Source: Morinoia aosen
Taxonomy: Eukaryota > Arthropoda > Malacostraca > Amphipoda > Talitridae
DNA length: 64,000 nt
NCBI GenBank assembly: GCA_030386875.1
Contig: CM059562.1
Location: 72,910,201 to 72,974,200 of the forward strand
Direction of reading: 5' to 3'
Shown: in pieces, positions 50,385-63,300 of the stretch
Numbering within the stretch: the stretch's first letter is position 1
Layout: the number at the start of each line of letters is the position of its first letter
Position numbers and translations under genes: made by a program
Notes under the pieces: generated by a model
What the model saw: the letters and a program-made list of their open reading frames with translations, nothing else
Told to the model about the DNA's origin: nothing
The model's database searches: none

Positions 50385-51245
50385 ACGAAAAAATGAGCTA
50401 CACGCTCATAGACAAGAACACCATTACTGCCAGTTTCAGAAGGATCAGCTAGTAAGTTTTGCACTCGATAATAAATCTACGAAAAAAAGAGCTTCACGCT
50501 CATAGACAAAGAATACCATTACTGCCAGTTTCAGAAGGATCAGATAGTAAGTTTTGCACTCGATAATAAATCTACGAAAAAATGAGCTACACGCTCATAG
50601 ACAAGAATACCATTACTGCCAGTTTCAGAAGGATCAGATAGTAAGTTTTGCACTCGATAATAAATCTACGAAAAATAGAGCTTCACGCTCATAGACAAGA
50701 ATACCATTACTGCCAGTTTCAGAAGGATCAGATAGTAAGTTTTGCACTCGATAATAAATCTACGAAAAAAAAAGCTTCACGCTCATAGACAAGAATACCA
50801 TTACTGCCAGTTTCAGAAGGATCAGATAGTAAGTTTTGCACTCGATAATAAATCTACGAAAAAAAAGAGCTTCACGCTCATAGACAAAGAATACCATTAC
50901 TGCCAGTTTCAGAAGGATCAGATAGTAAGTTTTGCACTCGATAATAAATCTACGAAAAAATGAGCTACACGCTCATAGACAAGAATACCATTACTGCCAG
51001 TTTCAGAAGGATCAGATAGTAAGTTTTGCACTCGATAATAAATCTACGAAAAAAAGAGCTTCACGCTCATAGACAAGAATACCATTACTGCCAGTTTCAG
51101 AAGGATCAGATAGTAAGTTTTGCACTCGATAATAAATCTACGAAAAAAAAAGCTTCACGCTCATAGACAAGAATACCATTACTGCCAGTTTCAGAAGGAT
51201 CAGATAGTAAGTTTTGCACTCGATAATAAATCTACGAAAAAATTA
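50385..51245. repeat. ~94-bp satellite, nine copies, with four-unit higher-order pattern
   Basis: Nine near-identical copies of a unit containing aaatctacgaaaaaatgagc, acgctcatagacaagaatac, cattactgccagtttcagaa and ggatcagatagtaagttttg. Copies 2-5 match copies 6-9 in order at diagnostic sites: cttcacgctc with the extra-A form caaagaatacc, then ctacacgctc, then cttcacgctc, then the aagcttcacg form. The last duplication was therefore a four-unit block of about 377 bp. Some units carry atgagctacacgctcat, a 6-bp stem with a 5-nt loop. Confidence 0.95.
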
Positions 51246-52711
51246 ACAAGACAATTTGTTCACACGGAGATAAGAAAGTCAATTCGTGATGAAAAATCTT
51301 GAGTCTCTTGATGCACAAGAAATTAGCTCAATCAGCTCAGGTCGACAGAAGAATTAAACAATTCTACAGAGACAAAGATGAAAAATAGGCATGAAGAAAC
51401 TAAGTCGCCTGAATCGCCTATAACGCACACATTGCCCTGACAGCGTTGTACTGCAATTTCCCCTTTAATATATTAATTAGGATTGAAATTACAATTGATT
51501 TAGGGTTTCGTCACTGATTCATATAAATTTGAACGGAAATATAGCGACGGAGCCATGCAGGCACACAAAAGAGAAGAAGAGACACGAATGCATTATTGCA
51601 GTAACCTCCAATTGGGGTGATTTTCGTAGGATATTGGATGGTGATAATGAACTCTTTAGTTTGTAGAATTCAAGGGCATGAATTTATAACAAAGAATAAA
51701 GTCATCAATATTTAAGTAGAGCTTGAAGTTATTCATTATTAGGCCCAAAATGAAGAATGTTTCATTAATAATTTCGAGTCATGAATTTGCATGTGGAATA
51801 CAGAGACATAAATTACAATGGAACGTAAATTCATTAGATTTTAGGTACAGGTAAAGGTTATGTCTTCTGTAACTTTAGATAAAATCATAAATATTCAAGT
51901 AAAATTTGAGGATATTAATTTTTGGGCACAAAATTAGGTCGAAAAATTATACGTAAAATATAAAATCAAAAACATTCAAATGAGCGAAAAATCTATTTTT
52001 TAGTGCAAACATGCACTAAATTTTTTAAAATAAAACCTAAAATAAGAGCGCTTTCAACCACAGTTCAAAGTCACCATTCACCACTTCCAATGGTACAGTT
52101 GAATTAACTCGTAAAGAAAATTGGGTCCAGGATCAACTGGAAGTAACTGTTCGTCTAAACTTTCCCAGCTCTAACACGTATTGACGCAAAAGTAAAAGTT
52201 TTACAAAATTGTCTTTTACATAAAATACTTTGTCACAAGACAGTATAAAATATTTGTAGCACTAACTACTAAAATAGAGTATTTATGTACATGAATGCCG
52301 TATTGAGATCTAAATAATTAGTGAATAAAATATATGAGTAGAACAAACGACTACTTACAAAGCTGAAGAGGAAGAAAAAATTTTCAGTTAGTTAATGAAA
52401 CTAGCCAATAAAACTAATGAGAAATGTTAAAGAACTTTACGAATAAAAGTCAAAACGAGCAATAATTTTAGCATAAAATTAACGTAGATGATAACATTTT
52501 TCTAATACATCACTAATAAAAAACACGGGTCCAAGTGAAGCCATATAACTAAAACAAAAAAACTTTTGACGTACCAGATTCCTGGATGCCAAAGCCTCTC
52601 GTCAACAAAGCCCCTGAAGTTTCCCTAGCAAGAAACAGCAACAAATTACCGAGAAAACAAACGAAGTTCTTACGGAAGTCACCGAATGGAAACTGACGGT
52701 AGCATTTCATT
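51246..52711. other. Unassigned AT-rich sequence
   Basis: No gene recognised and no open stretch of note. Scattered words such as aaaatt and ataaaat reflect composition only. Confidence 0.45.
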
Positions 52712-52880
52712 TCTTAGGTGCCCAAAGCTAACCACTGAAGAGAAAGTGATGATGGCATTCCAAATCTTAGGTGCAAAGCCAACAACTGAAGAGAAACTGA
52801 TAATGGCACTCTAAATCTTAAGCCCAAAGCCAAAAACCCAAGAGAAGTGATGATGGCATTCCAAATCTTAGGCACCTAAA
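52712..52880. repeat. ~57-bp tandem repeat, three copies
   Basis: Three copies of a unit like gatgatggcattccaaatct plus taggtgcaaagccaacaactgaagagaaa, diverged by substitutions and small deletions. Confidence 0.85.
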
Positions 52881-53164
52881 GCCACCTCTCTCCTTTAAAC
52901 AACGTTGTTGCGGACGTTTTTTGCGGTGAGCAGAAGTAAACAAGGCGGACTAAGAAAGCGTATAGAGGAGATACGCATGACCCAAAACGAGAGGACAGAA
53001 GAGCAGAGAAGAAGTACACCATAAGCCAGACGGGCAAACAAAGACATGAAAGAGAGGGAAGTGAACCAAGCATGAGCATTCTACATGCCTTGACTAGGTG
53101 CGTGCGGCGTAACTGAAAGTAAAGCACCTGAAGGCATTTCTAAAGCACGCAGATGCAGACGTGA

Positions 53165-53460
53165 AGACTCGAGAGCCACTGAAGCAACACGCATGGCTCA
53201 AGAGCCACCGAAGCGTACAAGAGGGGCTCAAGAGCCACTGAAGCGCACACGCTCGGCTCGAAAGCCACTGAAGCAAACACGCACGGCTCAAGAGCCACTG
53301 AAGCGCACACGGGCGGCTCAAGAGCCACTGAAGCGCACACGGGCGGCTCAAAAGCCATTAAAGCGCTCACGGGCGGCTCAAGAGCTATTAAAGCGCACAC
53401 GGACGGCTCAAGAGCCATTGAAGCAAACACTTGGAGGGGGCAAGAGCCAATGAAGCGCAC
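53165..53460. repeat. 30-bp minisatellite, about ten copies
   Basis: Copies of gctcaagagccactgaagcg plus cacacgggcg. Both strands stay open (TRAAQEPLKR cycle on plus; Val/Ala/Leu/Glu/Pro cycles on minus) because 30 is a multiple of three. It lies about 0.7 kb beyond the XPR1 stop codon on the downstream side and could fall in or near that gene's 3' UTR, though no polyadenylation signal was identified to decide this. Confidence 0.93.
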
Positions 53461-54122
53461 TAGACAACTCACCCATAGAAGCATCAGACGCTCGGGGAAG
53501 CTTTGGCATGATAAAGTTGTCCTGAAAGAGTCCCAACAATTCCCTATATGCGCAAGCTTTGGTCTCCCGACAGTCTTGGTGGACTACAGTGGCACAACTG
53601 CTATTGTTCAAACTTATTGAAGCTACGTCCAGTACGAGATAATTACTGCCAGGTGCTGTCCAGTACGTCACAGTTACTGCCCGAAGTCTATGGCTGCTAT
53701 AAGTAATCTTCCGTTACTTTTATAAGTCTAAGCGTACGTTCAGTTTTTCAAGCTTACTTTGATAACTTTCATTAACCCAAGATTAATTTCAACAAAAAAA
53801 TTGCTTTCAAACCCACAAATTCCTCAATAACTCAGTTTCAAATTACACTCAGTAAGAGAAGATATCTTCCAACAAGCAATAATTCCTTTTAGCAACCAAC
53901 AACCACTCCCAGTAACGCCAATACCTCCTTCCAACCAGCAATAATACCTTTCAGCCACCAATAATCACTCCCAGCGAAGCCAACAATTACCTCCAACAAG
54001 CAATAATTTCATTCAGTCCCCAGAGCAACGAGTCACCACACGCAACGCCCCACACCGCACACCAGTCAACACACGAAGAGAACCCCACACTATATCGCAA
54101 CCCAAGAAGGTCTCTTCGAGCC
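53461..54122 (-). other. Sequence immediately 3' of XPR1, probable 3' UTR and flank
   Basis: Directly follows the XPR1 stop on the minus strand. No AATAAA or ATTAAA in XPR1 sense was found in a by-eye scan, so the transcript end is unresolved. It contains an imperfect ~65-bp repeat (about 53860-54010; caacaagcaataattcc and accaataatcactcccag words), with about two and a half copies. Confidence 0.45.
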
Positions 54123-54386
54123 TCAAGAATTAACAACGCCAGTGAGGTTGGAGTTGGCGTTGTGTGTGCCGCGAGCCGCGCCACTAGTGATGCCCTTGAA
54201 CCAGTTACGCAGGTCTAGTGAGGTCACAGTCAGGTAGGTACTCTCTTCGTCTGCACCTTCAGGGTCGCCAGTCATGAGGGATCGGCCCTCCGGCCCTGAG
54301 CGGTCAAACTTACGCATCTTGCCACCGCCGGCCTTCTTTTTCTTGCGGTTCACCACTCCATCCTCCTCGTCCATCATCTTCACGAT
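54123..54386 (-). CDS. XPR1: XPR1 last exon: cytosolic C-terminal tail
   Basis: 87 codons and TGA (54125-54123). It starts with [18 protein letters not shown], matching the MMDxxDGVxNR motif of animal XPR1. A Gly/Lys/Ser-rich, probably disordered tail ending in NLTGVVNS follows. Acceptor gccgcag. Confidence 0.95.
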   Translation of the reverse strand: MVKMMDEEDGVVNRKKKKAGGGKMRKFDRSGPEGRSLMTGDPEGADEESTYLTVTSLDLRNWFKGITSGAARGTHNANSNLTGVVNS

Positions 54387-57300
54387 CTGCGGCGTCGGAG
54401 GAGGCAGGTGATTTGCAAGGTTCATGGTAGCTCATGGTTACTTACTAAAGCAATTGTTGCACACTGGTTGGTTACCTACTTGAGGAAATGTTGCCTACTG
54501 GCCCCCCAAGATACCTACACAAGGAATAGTTGTCATTAGTTATCATTACCACTCAAAAAATGGTTTTCCAACTCATATTGTCTCAAGGAATGGTTACACA
54601 CACGTTACCCATGATATCTCAAGATATGGCGTCTTAATAGTTTCCACTAATTACTCGAGGAAATTATTCCCATAATTACCACTGTAATCCATTGAACTGT
54701 AAAATAATTTCAATCAAAGGAAAAACGACACCAACAATGAAAGCATTTATGGTGCATTCCCATTCATTTCATTTTACATGACTCCTTTTCCTCGACTTAA
54801 CCCAATTATGCTCCCATCTACTCCACTGCATACCCTGCCCTTCATTCGACATTCATCAATCACACTTCCCTTCACACCTCTCTTCACTTGTTACTCTTCC
54901 CATGATTCTTTTTAATTACACTCGCCTTCATTTCTCTTCATTTCCTACCTTTCCCTTAACATTCTCCATAATTTTTTTCAATAACCCTCTCCTTCACTCC
55001 TCTACATTTCCTGCCTTTTCCTTAACATTCTCCAATTACACCTCCTTTCACTTCTCACCACGCTACCCTTCTCTCGGCATCACTATCACACCCACATCAC
55101 TGCTCTCGCCCCTTACCTGCGCCTGGTCGGAAGCATCGATGGGAATGACCGAGATGTCCCTCACAGCTCTGAATTTACCGCAGTTGTTGATGTGCTCGTT
55201 CTCCAGACGGAAGAAATTCCACACAAATCGCCTGCAAATGCAAACACATGAAAACGACCGAATTCCTCCCAGCTAACACAAACGCTCTCGCTGTATAATG
55301 ACTGCAATATTAAGTGCTCTTCTAAATGGTACTTAACCCATTTATTCCTGGCGTCCTACATATAGGACGGCTAACCATGAAAAATTTTCTGTTGATTAGG
55401 AATGATAAAAATGAAGCACTGTTGTTTGTAACTCTTCAATTACTGTTCCAATAAATGTTCTTAAATGAACGATATAATGTTCTAATTGTGTCTCAATTAA
55501 GCCATTTTATTATCTTTTCCACCGTACAAGCTGTTATTCAAGGCTCTGGCATAAATGGGTTAAAGAAGACACTATAGGTGCCAGCCCTACCCAACACGGC
55601 TATAAATAACTATGGGGTGACCATTCGAGCGCATCTCACCTGAAGACCTCGAGAGGAGCCAGCACCGTAGTGATGCTGTTGCTCGTCGCGAGGCTGAACT
55701 CTGTCAGAACCATTTGAGCTGTCCAGCTGAACCGCAGGAGCACGTCCTCCACGATCCCGAAGTAGTAGTAGTACTGCGCGCAAATGTTCGCCTAATTACC
55801 ATGCATCATACTCACAAATATTCAACCAATTAGCAGGCATCATATTCACAAACTTTCAAATAATTTAAGCAAATGGTTTGAAGCTTTCTTCAGTTACCAT
55901 TTCTATAATGAATTTGTTACCAAACTGCGAGTAGGTGTGCACAATATGGAAAAACTGTTTCTCTATTTACCAGCAATGTGATTAAACAACACAGGAGTGA
56001 AGACACCCATCTCCTAAAACACAGCGGTAAACTTTTATCACATTCAGCCATTGTTAAAATTGAGAGGCACTAACGTACTTACATGTACATGCTTGCAACT
56101 GAGATTTTATTTAAGCTCGCACTACACTAGACCTGCATGAACATACAGCCCACACTCGGTTGGAAATGAACGAACAGTATAATATACATAATAAGGGTCA
56201 TTGGCAACAGGCACAGGCGTTGACATTCGCTAGAACCAAACAAACGCGAGAGCAAAAGAGTTTATGACTCCATTTTAGGACCTTTTACTGGCCATATGTC
56301 CATTCAAACACACCATCTCTAGAATCACATTTCAAGAAGAAAAATTTCCCTTGAAAAGAATTGAGGTCATTTCCAAAAGTGGCTAAAACGAACAAACTAA
56401 AGACCACATTTCTATGAGATAACTAAATGAAGTTGGAGCTTAAATTCACAATGCTGTACATACAAACAATACTATAAAACCATATAACCTATATACCACA
56501 TAACAATAGATCCTATCCAAACAATACTGTACTAAAACAAACCGGGGCGGAATTAAAGGGCACACTGCAACTCACAGGACTGGAGTACACAATTTCCTCT
56601 CTGAGGAACTTGTAGTCACCGCAGTTCTTATCGAACACGCCCCAGTCCATGCGCAGGTCCCACCACAGCACGAAGCACGAGCTGAAGATGCGCGACACCA
56701 CCAGCATGTAGAAGAACGGGTTTGCTGTCTTGCTCGGGTACTGGTCTGTGGGAGACAGGTATCTTTAAGAAAGGATGCTTTATTCCAATCAAGCCTGATA
56801 CATATCATCTTGTACATTGGTTTTTCAGATGCCTCATAACTAACGCCAGGATGCAGTGACGGTTACCCCCGGTAGCCATTTCTGACACCTGGGTAGAGTG
56901 GGGAAATGTGGCTGAGTTCTTCTTTTTCTCAACGGGGAGAAACATCGGGTGGCAATGCTGGGATTCGGAATGCGGACACCCTCCCGTGAAGGGCGCCATC
57001 TAAACCACTCGGCCACGGTGACCACATTAGGAGAGCAGGAACATAGGTAGACGGTTGAATTTGTTTAACCCATTACTGGCCAATGTCCTTTTTAAAGGAA
57101 AAAATCACTCGGAGTGTTCTTATATTCTAAATGCTTTGATGAAAAGTTCACACGGTACTGGAATTTATGAATGCTAATTTAGGGAAAATTACCATAATAC
57201 ATCATTTTACAGCAAAAAATTTGGCCATTAGCTAGTTAAAAGGCAGACTGAGGTACATTTTGAGCCAAGACATTTCGTTTGGACTGGAAAAGTGAACAAT

Positions 57301-60300
57301 CGTGAATACAAACATAAGAGGAAGGAACAAATGCATGAGGAGGGATGCAGGTTTAGAAAAATGAACACAAAAAAAAAGAAAGGAACAAACAGGAACAAAA
57401 ATGAAGAATATTCAAGGCAAAATAATGAAGATGTTTTTACGCAGACGTACGATAAAGAAGTAAGCAAATGGCAGGACATGAACATGGTTCGTAAAGTAGG
57501 TGATCAAAATATTAGTCTTCAGAGCTTTGTAGAACTCGATCATACTTAAAAATTTTAATAAAAATTAGAACATTCTCAATCCAGATATATTGGATAAATA
57601 CTTTACAGTTTACACATAAACAATTTCAAAAATATTGTAGACACACAAAGACGCAAAAACAATCACAGAGGAGGGAGGACAAAGAACCTCAGAACAGAGC
57701 GTGAACTCGTAACCCACTGGCATAAGTATGCGTGAGGTGAGCAAAGATGACGACGAAGAAGGTGGTGGCGTATTTGAAGGCATTGGCGAGGTGAGGGAAG
57801 ATCTCCCTGGTGTCCTTGTAGCGCCTGAGGCACTGCGCGAAGCGGAACCAGGCCGGCAGGCACGACACCACCGACGCCAGGATGCGGGTTGGGTCCGTGC
57901 ACTGAGCCGACTCGCCTGGGCAATTTCAGGGGTTTTGTAAGTTAACATCAATATCAATACTATATAATGAAACGCCAAGTGTCTCCTTGAATTGAAAAAT
58001 AAATACATTTACATATTTCAGTGCGTAATTTCATCTATGAAATTTCACTGGAAATCTCATTGAGCACATTAAATTGGTTGGTTCGTCTCTCCACGCCCTT
58101 AAAAGGACGCTAAATGACAGTATCCGTGATACGATTTTCACCAGAGCACAAGTAAAAGAAGATTTTAATCATGGGTACCATTATGATGGATATACATATT
58201 TGTAAGCCATCTCCATCTGGAAGATTTGTCTAATGAAAATAAGAATGAAGTACTCTGGAACTTTCCAAAAAATAAATGCATAAAATTAAATCTGGAATTG
58301 AACAATTCAATACGCGATCTTCAAAATTAAAGGAGAACCTATACAACACATAAGATTTGCACAACAATAACCACCAAAAGGACAGCAATAAAATTATTGC
58401 AGTGCACTATTTGCTCGAGAAGTCTCGTAGCAGATGATAAATACAAATTAAATCTGTTTAAGGGTCTCACTCATATAATGCACATAGTTGAGTTGAATCA
58501 ATTTCTTCAAGTTTTTTGCAGCCTGCAAGCAATGCGTGGGAGAAATAACTAGTTCTAATCGTTTTAAATTTGCTTTTAAAGAAAATCTGAATCTAGAATA
58601 AATTCATTACACGTTTCTCGTGAATAAATAAAGGCACAGCCCACCTGAAGCAGCATTCCTCCAGTCAATGTTATCGAATGTGTAGAAGCAGAAGGTGTAC
58701 TCAAAGTCCTTGAGAGCAAAGACGAGTGTGTTCAGCTGGTCACCGAGCCAGAAGTCGGCAAACTGCACGAACGCGAACGGCGCCACCACCACACGACCCT
58801 GTGGCACAGCGTACAATGGAGCACAATGTGCAGTGAAGTGCAATATGTATGGTAGATCACATTAGAGCAGTGGTTCGTCAAGGGAAATTGTGTGCACATG
58901 GACTGGTAAAAATAAGAGCAATTCCTACGTTAGAGTTAACTTTTGCTTCAAGTTAAGCGTGACTTGCAAGTTTGTTTCTTGTTGAGCCTCGCGATAGGAG
59001 GTACATGAATATAGAATACAAGATGCGTTACGAAAAGATTCCTACATTAGAGTCGAGTATTACTGAAAGCCAGGTGGCACTCACGAGTTTCTTGATGAGC
59101 CAGAAGCGCGCCTCGTGATGGAAGGTGCGGGACGGATTGAACAAGAAGATCATCATGAAGGAGACCATGGAGAGAGGCACGCTGTACGGGGGGATGCTGA
59201 GGTTGTCTGCGTACAGGAAGCCCAGCAGACTCAGCGCCCAGATCACACCTGACCACCGAATAAACAATACTTTAATTAACAATTGCTCTCTGGAAGTTGA
59301 CAGCTTTTCACGGGCTTCACAATATGTTCTAGTAGCTTTGGATGTAGACTCACCAAATTAGTGTACTTTGACGGGCAGCTGACATTCAGGTTTTGACTGA
59401 CAACTGACGTTCAGGTTAGAATTTTATTTAATGATTTCCAAATTTGAGCAAAACTTTCAAGACATTTTGGGAAGTCATTAAAAGAGATGCAAAATAAAAT
59501 GAAGCTCAAATCAAGTTTTGGAAAAATTTTAAAATAAATACTTCATACACAACTTGCAGAAAATACTCTTCCATAAAATCTTTCGATCACTGGATAAAAG
59601 AAAGACAAAAAAATTTTGTGCTTTTGCGTGCACAAGTGCTTCAAAGTTAAGTTAAATTTGAATGTATATAACCTAACAATTTCGAAGTGACTTCAAAACA
59701 AAAACGCTCAAGAAGAAAATCTGACTTTACTTTTACAAGCGCTTTTTAGTCAAGTTCATAAGCATATGAAACAACTTTAAACAATTGCCTATGCGTGACT
59801 TCAAAACGTAAAAAGTTAAACAAATATCTGACCAAATATAGCGGCGATCTCAATGAGGTGCTGCTCGGTGAGGTGGTTGCGAGGGTCTATCTCGAATATC
59901 AAGACGTGGTTCACGCCCGACGACCGCCACCCGTAGATGTTGATGCCGATCAGGAACAGGAAGATGATGACCAGCAGCGGGCCGCGGAACAGCCGCACTG
60001 CCACCCACACGTTCGGCTTAGAGCTGTCCAAGATGCCTGCACACATTACTTCATGAGGGTGTGTTGGTGAGCTGAGATGCCTGCACACTTTACTTCATGA
60101 GGGTGTGTTTGTGACAACTGGCTTATCCAGTGATGACTTCGTGGTGGATTTTGCAAAGTGAGCATGGATGACCACTGAATAAAGAATCATTTAGGTAAGT
60201 AATATAAGGGTGCCACCCTGTTGGTGAACAAAGATGGCCACTGAAACGTAAAGAGTCTAGTCAGGCAAGTAGGGGTGCCATACTGTTGTATGTGTGTGTG

Positions 60301-63300
60301 TTGGAAGAAATTATAGGCCTTTACTGCTGTTGGTTTTAGATATTAAGGAGCCCCAATCGAGTGCCTTCGGTTCTCACTTTTAAATTCAAGCTTAGAAAAA
60401 TAAAACCTTATAAATAGTTTTAATTGATTTGTATCGTTGCTTGGTAAACAGATTTCCACGCAAAATCTGTTCCATCAGGATCGAGGAGGTTTCTATTTGA
60501 AAAACTTCAAGTTAAACAGTGGGACTGGTAGACAGAATTGTCAAGTTTGGTTATAAAAACAAGCAGTATTTGGTGTGAAGACCTACACCCCTTATAAATT
60601 GCTGGAAACCAAGCCAAAAATATGGAGTTAAACGAGTTTATAATGTTAAATTACAACACAAATATTTTTTCTATAAAGTGAGTTTAGGTTCAAAAATCAG
60701 GATTGCACATGGATTTATATCAAACATAAATTACGCCAGGGAGCAAGTTTCAGGTTTAATTAGCCCACATATTTGGTTCAAAAATTAAAAAAAAACTTCA
60801 AGGAAAAAGTTTATTGAGAATGGGCAGATTTTCTTTAGTACCTCCTCTACTGCAAGACTCGATGCACAGCACAACTGACCAGACAAGAGGACGGCGACGA
60901 GCAAGACAATGAAGGCTCCAGAGAAGAGGCCCACTTTGAAGGTGGTCCAGGGGCTCTGAGCCTCGCCAAGGGGCGGCACACGCAGCCTCTTCATGGCCTT
61001 GCCTCGGTCGCCGGACTCCAGCTCTGACGTGAACGTCCCTTCCACCTGACCGGACCAAGGGGCGTCATAATTGCGGCACATAAACTCAAAATTACTCGGA
61101 ACAACAAAATAATGAGCACAAGTATCATTACAAAAACAACTGGTATTACCTATTACCTATCTATCAAAGGAGTAGCAGATATTGTGGTGTATTGCTATGC
61201 CAGGCATGTATTCCTACGCGCGGCCAATCACAGGGCGGCATCTGTCGGCGGGTTGCTTGTGTACACATCGTATTTTGTGTTCACGGACGCTTTGGTGTTC
61301 CAATGTGTTTATTTCTGGTTAGAATGACGCATGCGACGTATTTACGTTGTAAGCTGCTCCGTTTGAGTGGCAGGAGATATTTTGTGGGATCTATTTCCTG
61401 ACGTATGGAGCGTCGGTCTGAGCGCCGGCCTTCGACATTATTGCGTCTGTTGCTGGCGAGTGAGGTTGAGCGTGTTTGAGCTTCCGGTTTTGCTCTTGAA
61501 GTATCCTTGCGTGATACTTGTGTTGTGTTTTTTTTCCTGTGCTGAGACACAAGCAGGCAGGACCTGCAGGCGTGTTGTGTGCCTGGTGTGCCTGTGTATC
61601 TGAGTGTTGTTCAGACACACCACTCTAGCTTGGAGCTAGTGTGTGGTTCCTTTCTGCCTTGAAGTGTGTTCGTTTCACGGCAGCGTGTGTTCACACTGGG
61701 TGTGTCCTCTGACACACGAGCTCAGGTGTGTGTCTGGTGTCGGCTGCAGGGGAGGTTAGGAGGCCAATCCGAGCTCTGGGAGCTCGGCTTTGAGACCTTG
61801 GGTCTCGGGATTTGCACATCCCACAACAGATATTAGTCCAAAGAAGGCGTTTTTCATATACTAATGAAAAAAATTAAGGAGTGGACTTGTAAAATTGACC
61901 ATGAATCAATGAGTTAACTCTAGAGTTCCTCCAAACCAGAAATAATATCTAAATAGTTCAACAAGGTAGCAATGACAGTGAGTATCGAGGACTGAATAAC
62001 CAAGAACGGATGTAATTATTAATCAATTTGGCAGTAACTATTTTAATAACTTGATTTGAGTAAATTGTAAACAACAAATTGCCAGTAACATGTACTTATT
62101 TCAGTAACTTGATTAGAGTGAAGTTTAACAGACAACTTGCCTCTCCAATGAGCTTGTCTATGTCTTTGTTGGTGACGAAGTTGGAGCTGTCCACGTTCTC
62201 TTCACGCCATGTGCTGCCCAGGTCTGTGGTGAGCAGCTGCAAGCAATGCAGGAGATAAGTTTTACATTTTAGGTACAATGCAAGTCCAAATAATTATGAG
62301 ATTTATAGAAAATAGTTATGCATGGATGACCATTGCCTACAAACTTAACAAAAATTGGCTGTGCTCTGATCTGATTTCATAGAAATTATGCCTTACAGCA
62401 GATGTAAAATTCAATTCCGCAGGCCTCAGAATCAGAAACTAATAAATCTAAATAAAACTATTGTCCCATACTATAGCAAAATTATGAAACAAATTAAAGA
62501 ATTTTAGTCAGTGCAATTTAATAACAAAATTTTGAACGAACTATTCACATTGGCTCACTTTATCATGCTTTTTAAGAATTTTCCTGAAGCCTGTAAAGTT
62601 GAGGTTCTGGTAGTTCTGTAGTAGGATGAGGCTCAAGTAGAACTCTGAGAAAGCAAGCTTGAGGTCCTGCATCTTGCGTGCCGGGACGTTGATGCGAGGG
62701 ATGAAATCAAAGGCCTTCTTTCTCCTGAGCCCATCTCCATGCTGCTCCTTGGAGGCCTGCAGCTCTGAGTTCAGCGTGTTGAACTTACGTGTAGCCTCGG
62801 CCATTTTCTCTGAAAATTAATAAAGTACTTGAATAAAACACCTAAAATGTACTGATTTTTCTTTGTTCTGTGGTGATTTATTCTACATCATGAGATACAA
62901 AATAGAACAATGATGAACGTAATAAATAAAATCTTAGCTTTCCTAAACAAGCACAGCACTATTTAACATGTTAAATACAAGAGTACACAAGTAGTGAATG
63001 CCCAGCTTCAAGACCTACTGATGAGCACAATGAGAATGTAGAGATTCTGCCTATTTTATGGAAATTCAAAAATTCAACATATCACATAAGAAGATCCACA
63101 CAACGAAGATGTGCCAAAATGGTTTTTTTTCTTGGCCTTACAAACACTAGCTCTTATGAAAATTACCAGAGAAATGCATATAAATTTGAAATGTGAAAAA
63201 AGTCAGTGAGTCACGGTGAAAGGGGTTGCAAACAGAAGTTTCTATCTAATTCTATTGGCTAAATGCTTCATAAATCATGCAGTAATTATACATGAGAATA

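Noticed and set aside
55755-55773. AGT trinucleotide microsatellite
   Set aside because: It is the run of four Tyr codons at the start of an XPR1 exon, consistent with the conserved tyrosines at this position in the family.
58862-58885. Second hAT MITE end (agagcagtggttcgtcaag)
   Set aside because: Only about twelve bases match the 47.6 kb element and there is no matching right end or target duplication.
61281-61623. Small genes in the XPR1 intron between 61046 and 62140
   Set aside because: The open stretches lie inside the solo LTR, overlap on both strands and have no known domain.
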